64,000 bases of DNA from Leidyana gryllorum EB-2025a. Lineage: Eukaryota; Apicomplexa. The notes beneath the pieces were generated by a model. The model worked only from the letters and a program-made list of their open reading frames with translations. It was not told the origin of the DNA and made no database searches. Every line of letters begins with the position of its first letter. Position 1 is the stretch's first letter. The stretch lies in assembly GCA_048772705.1 (NCBI GenBank), contig JBLWGC010000230.1, forward strand, positions 1 to 64,000. Direction: 5' to 3'. The position numbers were made by a program, and so were the translations under genes. Shown here piece by piece: positions 21,776-30,750 of the stretch.

Positions 21776-23117
21776 TAGAGAAGTGTCATTTAAGTACCTA
21801 TCAAGTAGCAAATAAGTGTGAAACAAGTGTCAAACAACTCGGAAACCAGTGTCAAGCAAGGCTGGAACATGTTGCAAACAAGTGTCAAACATGTCGCGAA
21901 GCAAGGGTCAAAGCAGTTCGCAACAAGTCTCAAACATGTTGGAAACAACTCGCAAACAAGTGTCAAAAGAGTAGCAAACATGTGGCAAACAAGTGTTCAA
22001 CAACTCGCAAACAAGTGTCAAACATGTATCAAACAAGTGTCAAGCATGTGGCAAACATGTGTCAAACAAGTGAGAAGCATGTGTGTAACACGTGGCAAAC
22101 AATTAGCAAACAAGTGTCAAAGATGTCGCAAACAAGTAACTAACAAGTGTGAAACAAGTGGCAAACATGTGTCAAAGATGTCGCAAACATATCGCAAACA
22201 TATCCTAAACGAGTGTCAAACAGGTGTGAAACATGTGGCAACAAACAAGTGGCAAACATGTGTGTCACACGTGGCAAAAAAGTAGCAAAACAAGTGTCAA
22301 AGATGTCGCAAACAAGTGTCAAACGAGTGTCAAACAAGTGTGAAACATGTGGCAAACATGTAGGAAACAAGTGGCAAACGTGTGTGTAACACGTGGCAAA
22401 CAAGTAGCAAAACAAGTGTCAAAGATGTCGCAAACATGTCGCAAAGATGTCGCAAACATGTCGCAAACAAGTGTCAAACGAGTGTCAAACAAGTGTGGAA
22501 CATGTGGCAAAAAAGTGTTAAACATGTGGCAAACAAGTCTCAACGGAGTTTCAAACAAGTGTTAAACATGTGGCAAAGAACTGGCAAGCAAGTGTAAAGC
22601 ATGTGTCAAACGAGTGTCAAACAAGTGTGGAACATGTGGCAAAAAAGTGTTAAACATGTGGCGAACAAGTCTCAACGGAGTTTCAAACAAGTGTTAAACA
22701 TGTGGCAAAGAACTGGCAAGCAAGTGTAAAGCATGTGGCAAACAAGTTTCAAACGAGTGTCAAACAAGTGTGGAACATGTGGGAAAAAAGTGTTAAACAT
22801 GTGGTGAACAAGTCTCAACGGAGTTTCAAACAAGTGTTAAACATGTGGCAAAGAAGTGGCAAACACGTGTCAAACGAGAGTCAAACAAGTGTGAAATATG
22901 TGGCAGAAAAGTGTTTAACATGTGGCGAACAAGTCTCAACTGAGTGTCAAAGAAGTATGAAAGATGTGGCAAAGAAGTGGCAAGCAAGTGTAAAGCATGT
23001 AGCAAACAAGTGTCAAACGAGTGTCAAACAAGTAGCAAGCAAGTAGCAAACAAGTAGGAAACAGGTAGCAAACAAGTGTCAAACATGTCGCAAACAAGTC
23101 TCGAACATGTTGCAAAG
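21776..23117. repeat. Minisatellite with an 11-bp unit
   Basis: A long run of degenerate 11-bp units of the form CAAACAWGTGN, with CAAACAAGTGT and CAAACATGTGG the commonest. Three units make 33 bp, so translated frames show an 11-residue periodicity and many frames on both strands stay open by chance of composition. Units often contain the palindrome ACATGT. It is part of the duplicated block described at 22612-25985. Confidence 0.9.
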
Positions 23118-23214
23118 GGGTATTGAAGGTGCTACAAAGAGATGTGTAACACAAGTATCATCTGGTACAAGTTGCACACTGGTGACGAACTCTGCTTTTT
23201 TGAAAAATTTGGTA

Positions 23215-23385
23215 AGGGGTTAAGGATGACGACATGAAAAATTCCGATGAATTAGTAACGGGTTAAGGATGACGACATGAAAAATTCCGATGAATTTGTA
23301 ACGAGATAAGGATGACGACATCAAAAAACACCGATAAACTTGTAACGAGATAAGGGTGACGACATCAAAAAATGTGATAAATTTC
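23215..23385. repeat. 43-bp tandem repeat, four copies
   Basis: Four degenerate copies of a 43-bp unit built around gataaggatgacgacat. The later copies are more diverged. The same array recurs at about 25022-25192 within the second copy of the duplicated block. Confidence 0.85.
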
Positions 23386-24138
23386 GCTTAGAGACACCCA
23401 ATAACCTCAGTAGACGAGAAATGCGGTAGGGGAGACTGAGAATGACTCAATGAGATGTTAGCTGGGGCGTCACTGGATGCTGGTTGGGGCAGGTAGCGAA
23501 TGGGGGTCAGTTGGCTGGGATAAAAACTGCACAATGGGGAGGTGAGGCTCTGGTCGCAAAGTGGCGAAGCTCCTTGGGGGCGTTCTGGGATGTGTGGGGA
23601 TGAGGTGTGGGAACTTACTTGGTGTGGGAACGTGCCAGACCAGTCTGAGTGGCACGAGGTCACGTCTTGGGAACATCTGGGGGGGAAGAAAGCGAGCGCG
23701 AGCGAGAAGAGGGCTTTTTGGATCTGAGAACAAAAATAACAGTCCAAGTCCCACGTCTCGCACACCAAATCTTGGGAAAAGTGGCTCGTTTGGGCTGCTA
23801 TCTGTTGCTTGCGAGCCGCACGAGAGCTAAATTAAGGAGTCTGACGACCCTTACATCTCGATGGGAGGCTAGTTTGCTGTAGCGAACGAGCCAATTGAAG
23901 TTTGGGAAGTCTCATTTTTGCAAAAATCAGGCCTTCTCGTGTCTCAGAGAGCTCGAGAGAGTCGCCTATCTCCTATTCTAGCGGTGAGATTTCGCCTAAA
24001 ATCTGGCTGCTAACTAATCAGGCCACTACTATTCCTAAGGTAAGCGAGAGAGCTAGTCTAGAGCTCCTAATCAAATTCCTATTTCACTAAAAGTCGTTTC
24101 TGGTACCCCCTAAGAACCCCCAAAAAACCTACGGTAAT

Positions 24139-24170
24139 GGTCGGGCTCACCCTTGCGGGTTTCGCCGACC
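24139..24170. repeat. Terminal hairpin, copy 1
   Basis: An outer stem ggtcgg/ccgacc encloses an inner stem accc/gggt. The same structure ends all three copies of the repeat unit, at 25946-25977 and 26624-26655, and is followed each time by tgcac. It looks like a conserved 3' end of a non-autonomous element or of an RNA; neither is proved. Confidence 0.6.
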
Positions 24171-24245
24171 TGCACAACTATTCATGCAACTAAAAACAGA
24201 TCACGCGTAAGGTAGGGCTAGACTTGACTCGGTGTACCGCTACAG

Positions 24246-24924
24246 TGTCAAACCAGTGTGGAACATGTGGCAAAAAAGTGTTAAACATGTGGCGAACAAG
24301 TCTCAACGGAGTTTCAAACAAGTGTAAAGCATGTGGCAAAGAACTGGCAAGCAAGTGTAAAGCATGTGGCAAACAAGTTTCAAAGAAGTATCAAACAAGT
24401 AGCAAACAAGTGTCAAACGAGTGTCGAACAAGTGTGGAACATGTGGCAAAAAAGTGTTAAACATGTGGCGAACAAGTCTCAACGGAGTTTCAAACAAGTG
24501 TTAAACATGTGGCAAAGAACTGGCAAGCAAGTGTAAAGCATGTGGCAAACAAGTTTCAAACGAGTGTCAAACAAGTGTGGAACATGTGGGAAAAAAGTGT
24601 TAAACATGTGGTGAACAAGTCTCAACGGAGTTTCAAACAAGTGTTAAACATGTGGCAAAGAAGTGGCAAACACGTGTCAAACGAGAGTCAAACAAGTGTG
24701 AAATATGTGGCAGAAAAGTGTTTAACATGTGGCGAACAAGTCTCAACTGAGTGTCAAAGAAGTATGAAAGATGTGGCAAAGAAGTGGCAAGCAAGTGTAA
24801 AGCATGTAGCAAACAAGTGTCAAACGAGTGTCAAACAAGTAGCAAGCAAGTAGCAAACAAGTAGGAAACAGGTAGCAAACAAGTGTCAAACATGTCGCAA
24901 ACAAGTCTCGAACATGTTGCAAAG
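24246..24924. repeat. Minisatellite, second block
   Basis: Same 11-bp unit as at 21776-23117. From about 24419 onwards it is the copy made by the 1807-bp tandem duplication. The first 170 bp are an additional run of units that do not align at that offset. Confidence 0.88.
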
Positions 24925-25985
24925 GGGTATTGAAGGTGCTACAAAGAGATGTGTAACACAAGTATCATCTGGTACAAGTTGCACACTGGTGACGAACTCT
25001 GCTTTTTTGAAAAATTTGGTAAGGGGTTAAGGATGACGACATGAAAAATTCCGATGAATTAGTAACGGGTTAAGGATGACGACATGAAAAATTCCGATGA
25101 ATTTGTAACGAGATAAGGATGACGACATCAAAAAACACCGATAAACTTGTAACGAGATAAGGGTGACGACATCAAAAAATGTGATAAATTTCGCTTAGAG
25201 ACACCCAATAACCTCAGTAGACGAGAAATGCGGTAGGGGAGACTGAGAATGACTCAATGAGATGTTAGCTGGGGCGTCACTGGATGCTGGTTGGGGCAGG
25301 TAGCGAATGGGGGTCAGTTGGCTGGGATAAAAACTGCACAATGGGGAGGTGAGGCTCTGGTCGCAAAGTGGCGAAGCTCCTTGGGGGCGTTCTGGGATGT
25401 GTGGGGATGAGGTGTGGGAACTTACTTGGTGTGGGAACGTGCCAGACCAGTCTGAGTGGCACGAGGTCACGTCTTGGGAACATCTGGGGGGGAAGAAAGC
25501 GAGCGCGAGCGAGAAGAGGGCTTTTTGGATCTGAGAACAAAAATAACAGTCCAAGTCCCACGTCTCGCACACCAAATCTTGGGAAAAGTGGCTCGTTTGG
25601 GCTGCTATCTGTTGCTTGCGAGCCGCACGAGAGCTAAATTAAGGAGTCTGACGACCCTTACATCTCGATGGGAGGCTAGTTTGCTGTAGCGAACGAGCCA
25701 ATTGAAGTTTGGGAAGTCTCATTTTTGCAAAAATCAGGCCTTCTCGTGTCTCAGAGAGCTCGAGAGAGTCGCCTATCTCCTATTCTAGCGGTGAGATTTC
25801 GCCTAAAATCTGGCTGCTAACTAATCAGGCCACTACTATTCCTAAGGTAAGCGAGAGAGCTAGTCTAGAGCTCCTAATCAAATTCCTATTTCACTAAAAG
25901 TCGTTTCTGGTACCCCCTAAGAACCCCCAAAAAATCTACGGTAATGGTCGGGCTCACCCTTGCGGGTTTCGCCGACCTGCACAAA
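24419..25985. repeat. Tandem duplication, copy 2
   Basis: Right copy of the block at 22612-24178. It holds the same elements in the same order, including the four 43-bp repeats and the terminal hairpin at 25946-25977. Copies differ at only a few positions, so the duplication is recent. Confidence 0.88.
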
Positions 25986-26663
25986 TGGGGGTCAGTTGGC
26001 TGGGATAAAAACTGCACAATGGGGAGGTGAGGCTCTGGTCGCAAAGTGGCGAAGCTCCTTGGGGGCGTTCTGGGATGTGTGGGGATGAGGTGTGGGAACT
26101 TACTTGGTGTGGGAACGTGCCAGACCAGTCTGAGTGGCACGAGGTCACGTCTTGGGAACATCTGGGGGGGAAGAAAGCGAGCGCGAGCGAGAAGAGGGCT
26201 TTTTGGATCTGAGAACAAAAATAACAGTCCAAGTCCCACGTCTCGCACACCAAATCTTGGGAAAAGTGGCTCGTTTGGGCTGCTATCTGTTGCTTGCGAG
26301 CCGCACGAGGGCTAAATTAAGGAGTCTGACGACCCTTACATCTCGATGGGAGGCTAGTTTGCTGTAGCGAACGAGCCAATTGAAGTTTGGGAAGTCTCAT
26401 TTTTGCAAAAATCAGGCCTTCTCGTGTCTCAGAGAGCTCGAGAGAGTCGCCTATCTCCTATTCTAGCGGCGAGATTGCGCCTAAAATCTGGCTGCCAACT
26501 AATCAGGCCACTACTATTCCTAAGGTAAGCGAGAGAGCTAGTCTAGAGCTTCTAATCAAATTCCTATTTCACTAAAAGTCGTTTCTGGTACCCCCTAAGA
26601 ACCCCCAAAAAACCTACGGTAATGGTCGGGCACACCCTTGCGGGTTTCGCCGACCTGCACAAC
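25985..26663. repeat. Third copy of the hairpin-ended unit, 5'-shortened
   Basis: Matches 25307-25983 with an offset of 678 bp and a handful of substitutions. It lacks the first part of the unit and begins immediately after the end of copy 2. It ends at the same hairpin (26624-26655) and tgcacaac tail. A shared 3' end with a variable 5' end resembles retroposed SINE- or LINE-like copies, although unequal exchange is also possible. No coding capacity was recognised. Confidence 0.75.
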
Positions 26664-26913
26664 AACACTTACATCCTACAATTTTAAAAAACGCCCAAAA
26701 ACCTATGTCTCTTGCTTTGGGGAGCCTGCGCTGTGCTCCGAATCCTTACCACCCGCACCGGCAGAGAGGTATCGAATAATAGAATAATTTGCCATCGTCT
26801 AGCGATGCGGAGTCCGATAGATGCTCCGCACAGGGATTTGAGATGTCAAATGAAGAAGGCCATATGACCAAGGAGAAAAAGGTTTAATACATTTTGTTGA
26901 GTGGAATTTACGA
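26664..26913. other. Gene-free spacer
   Basis: About 250 bp between the repeats and the first host gene. I see no gene or RNA here. An ATG-led stretch of 13 codons near 26843 could be an extra 5' exon of the next gene, but no convincing splice joins it. Confidence 0.4.
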
Positions 26914-29900
26914 ATGGATGAAATTCTCGCCAGCTCCCAACTATACAACATCCGAGCGCTCAGCCTCCAGCTACTTGCAGCAGCATTACGTCAATCGTCC
27001 CACTTCAGGTCGATTTTCATTGCGCGTGATGGTTTCGAAAGTCTCCTTGCTATGGTGAAAGTTGGTGTCGAGTCCGCGGAAAGCCGATTCCTCGTGTCTA
27101 AACGAGGCGTCGAGAGTATCTTATGTACTCCAGGAAACAACCAGTGTATCAGTGAACAACAACACTTACTCAAAACGGTGGGAAGGATTCAGGTTGTCCC
27201 ACTTCGCGCACAGTTGGCAAATCGAATGATCTACAAAGCTGCACTGGAGCCCACCATCTTCGAAGCCGTCTCCCTCTGTTTCCTCCTAAGTCGCGATTCT
27301 TTCGGTAGACGCTATCTGTGTAATTCAGTCGAGGTTTCCCAAACTCTCATCGACGTTCTCAGCCGTTGGATAGCCTTGTTGTGCGAACAGCGACGCTGGA
27401 GGAACTTCTTGCTGCAGACGATCACAGATAACACAACTGAGCAAACCAGTTGTGCTGTGCATGAGGAGATCTTAAGCCTCTCATCATCGGCGAGCTTAGT
27501 TGACAATAATTCGATATTGTGCTTGCTCGGCCTGCTCCGACAACTGCTAACCCCTGAAACGGCGGAGCATGCGGATGACAAAGCCATTCAGGAGTGCGCG
27601 GGACGCGTGATGCGAGTTTGCACTGCTTATGGAAGAGGGCGGCTGCTGGGTGCTTTGCTACAAGGACTCGTACTCTCCAGATCAGAGGAGGATGCCCAAA
27701 TATTATCAAGAAGTCGAAAGCTCACGGTCATGTGCACGGCAGAGCTGCTCACCTGCCTTCTGACATCAAAAGTTGAACCCGACATATTGAGAGCCACTGT
27801 GCTGAGCTCTCTAGGGCCGTCGTCATTGCAGATTATGGGCTTGTCCGGTACATCAGCCCCCGGGAACACACGTCGCGTTCCCACACCATGCTGGTACGAG
27901 GCCCCGATTGAGGATTTATTGGTGTGGTTGGCGGTGACTACTCCAGATGCATTCGTGAGAGAGCAGACGCGGAGCATTTTGCGCCTGGTACGTCAAAGTG
28001 AATTGGTTTTTCCATCCAATATTAGGCCTGTCTCTATTGCGAGCTTCTGCGTCAGCATCTCTTCGCCGCTTTGATTCAGGCTGCTGACAGGCTGGATCAG
28101 TCGGTGGAGACCCCTGTAGATCCCATCTCTGCGAATGATCAAGCAACTTGGTTCCGTCGATCCGATCCTACCTGTTGGCCCCTTGATTTGTTGCGCTCAG
28201 CCCAGGACAATCAGATTGCCGATCTGCTGTTCATATTAGAGTGCATGGCCTTGGGAGGAACGCCTCAACAAAGTGCGATAAGGGCTGCGCTGGCTCAGGT
28301 GAATGAATATTGATACGTCCAAATCAGACCTTCAGGTGAAAATCATTCCCACCATGGATCAGAAGCACTGTGAGTCCTTGCTCACCCACGTGCTGAGAGC
28401 ATGGGTCAAAGCCTTGAGCGATAACGACAGGACGATGGTGGAGATGTGTCAGATGGTACTGATGATTTGGAGTTCAGGGTCGAGGATTATACCAGCATTC
28501 GATCGACCCAGTCCCCATCCTGCAGGCGGTGATCGCAAAGGTCGTCGAAAGGTCCCGCAAGCTGTTTGGGAGAACTTGTACTTCGAGAAAAGTTGCTTGA
28601 TGACTGAAGCCTCCATGACTTCCCTTCAGCGAGCCCTCATTTTAATCTGCGACTCCGAACGGCCGGAAGAGCATTTGGTAAGACTTCGTCGGAGATGACT
28701 CTGGCGACCGCAGGACTGTAGGATTTTGGCGCCTACTTTCTGGTGACAGTGCTGGGAAGAGCTTTGCAGATAGCTGAGATGGCGGAGTATGCTCCTCCTC
28801 CCGAACGTGAGCTCATGCACGGAGATTGTGTCTCCCATCAGTATCGATGTAGTTTGGGAAGTATTTGGGGCCAACGAACTCTCAACTTTTGAGTTGGCAT
28901 TGACACAACTGACCACCTCTTTGACTACTCAAAGGTCGTCTTGTCTGTTGAGTCGAGCGGCCGATGCCCATCGATCGCTCCTGAGCTACTCCTTGGTGAG
29001 AAGAACATATTGGAGAAGGAATATGCCGTGCAGACGAGGATCCCTGGCGACAAGGTTTACGAATGTATCTTCGGCGAGTTGTCATCGCTCATACAAGGCG
29101 CGGTTGACGGTCGATCTGGTAGTCAATTTCGAAATCAACGGCCGTGTCCTTTGCTTACCGCACCGTTGTCCTCCGTGTTCCGACACATCACCCTGTCCGG
29201 CCATCATCCCGAGGTTTTGCTAGCTTTGGCTCACAAAGCTGTTCACATGCAAGGGCTCCTGCAATGTGTTGGGTTTGCCCTCAACTATGGAATGTCGGCA
29301 CACCACGAGGAGGTCACCAATGTGAACAAATCCAATATTTCATCCATCAGCGAATCACGTCAGGTAAGGCGACCTGCGATCGGACAGAGCTGATGTTATT
29401 ATGGGCTGACTATAGATATTGGATGCTATCAAAAGTCTGGAAGAGAAGTTAGAGAAGCAAACGTTGATAAGTGGACGGAGCACACATGCGAGTCCACCAG
29501 CCACAGATTGGCACAAGTTAAGTCGTCAACTGGAGAATCACAGTCGCAAAGACTTGATTGTGATTATCGGCAGTCTCCTGGAGTGGGTGGAATACTTGGA
29601 GACTCCTAGGTAACATCTCTTCGTAATTTACACTGTCGTGCAGTCGAGCGCCCAAAGAATCCTCCAAGCCCTCTATCTCTTCTATAGGGCTTCCGAGTTC
29701 TGGGGCTCAGGGTAAGGGGGGGTCAAGGTGGCCGATTGTGCCCATCTCGTTGAAATCTGCAGAGTCCAACAAGGACATGGGAGTGGTCCTCGAGGAGGGA
29801 GGTAGGAATCATCACGTCGCCGTTCGTGCCGGAACGGACAACGATAAGTTGTATTCGCCCACGGCAAGACCTGACAGTCAGGAATCGAGTTGGCTGCCGA

Positions 29901-30646
29901 TGGTGAAGCGCGAAGCGGCGGGTGTGTCTGATGGGGTCCCTGAAGAACGCCCAGTGTCTCAAACCAGTATGGTTGTGTGCGAAAGCGCGCCACCGCTGGG
30001 AATCACCGGGAATCATGACGAGAAGACGGGTATCTCCTCCTGTGAGGGTTGGAGAAAGTGGACCGAGGAGAAAGCTGACCGTTCACTCTCACGAGATACT
30101 CAACGATTTCCACCGCAAAATAGCACGGTGCAGCTCCCACGAATGCCTGTGTCCGGAGCAGGAGGACCGGTTGGAGGCGAAGAGACGTCATATCCGATTC
30201 ATCACGAACATTGTATCACCCTGGAGAAGCTTTCCGGTCAAACCAGAATTATGAGCGAATCCATGCACTCCGGGAGAATTATAGGAGAGACCGTTCCACC
30301 GCCACCAACCCTACCTCAATCGGCAAGGATGACCACGGCTAGATCCAGCATGCTTATACACCTCACGTCGAGCGGAGAACACCCCTTGTTGGGTCGAGTA
30401 GGCCAGCAGCTGGACCTTGTGAACAGCAGACAATGGCCCGGTCGAGATACAATTGATCAGGACGCCGTTGACGGAGATCGAGGAGAGCGTCGACCCGCTT
30501 CCCACAGCACGGAGCAAGTAGTGCTTGGCGATATTGCAGGCGAAGCATCGAACATCCCCGCGCATGACGACGAGGGCGAGATCGGGATTCCAAGTTTAGG
30601 CGAGCTATTGGATGAGATGGACAAGGGAGCTGACCGCCTAAGATAG
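26914..30646 (+). CDS. Unknown probable armadillo-like helical protein
   Basis: I do not recognise the family. Seven exons give one continuous frame of 1164 residues: 26914-27987, 28026-28298, 28336-28677, 28722-28860, 28894-29363, 29416-29609 and 29644-30646, with introns of 33-52 nt. The first 750 residues are made of Leu-rich amphipathic helices typical of ARM/HEAT solenoids. A short charged coiled-coil follows (SLEEKLEK, near 770), and the last 330 residues are disordered and rich in Ser, Pro and Glu. A scaffold role is possible but not shown. The start is the first ATG of the long frame; an earlier exon is possible. It is the first host gene after the repeats and converges on the cap methyltransferase. 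Confidence 0.6.
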
Positions 30647-30750
30647 GCACCTCGGAGACAGATGTTTTGAAAGAGTGTAATAGGTAAAGGTCAGCAGGTG
30701 AGCGACGATGTTCAGACATTGAGCGACACATCATGTCAGTTAGGCATCTC

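Larger units (their letters stand above)
22612..24178. repeat. Tandem duplication, copy 1
   Basis: Left copy of a duplicated block that recurs at 24419-25985 with a constant offset of 1807 bp and nearly complete identity. It contains the end of the minisatellite, four 43-bp repeats (about 23215-23385), and a gene-free unit of about 790 bp that ends in a hairpin at 24139-24170. The open frames inside it differ in all frames and show no recognisable protein. Confidence 0.88.

Noticed and set aside
21691-23046. Open frames of 60-155 codons made of 11-residue repeats on both strands
   Set aside because: They follow from the 11-bp minisatellite, which leaves several frames open at once on both strands. 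There is no domain or start context.
23215-23385. CRISPR-like array
   Set aside because: The 43-bp units are directly adjacent and degenerate, with no unique spacers, and the genome is eukaryotic.
23388-26575. Frames of 60-126 codons repeated in the three hairpin-ended units
   Set aside because: They occur in overlapping frames on both strands of a repeat and match no protein that I recognise.
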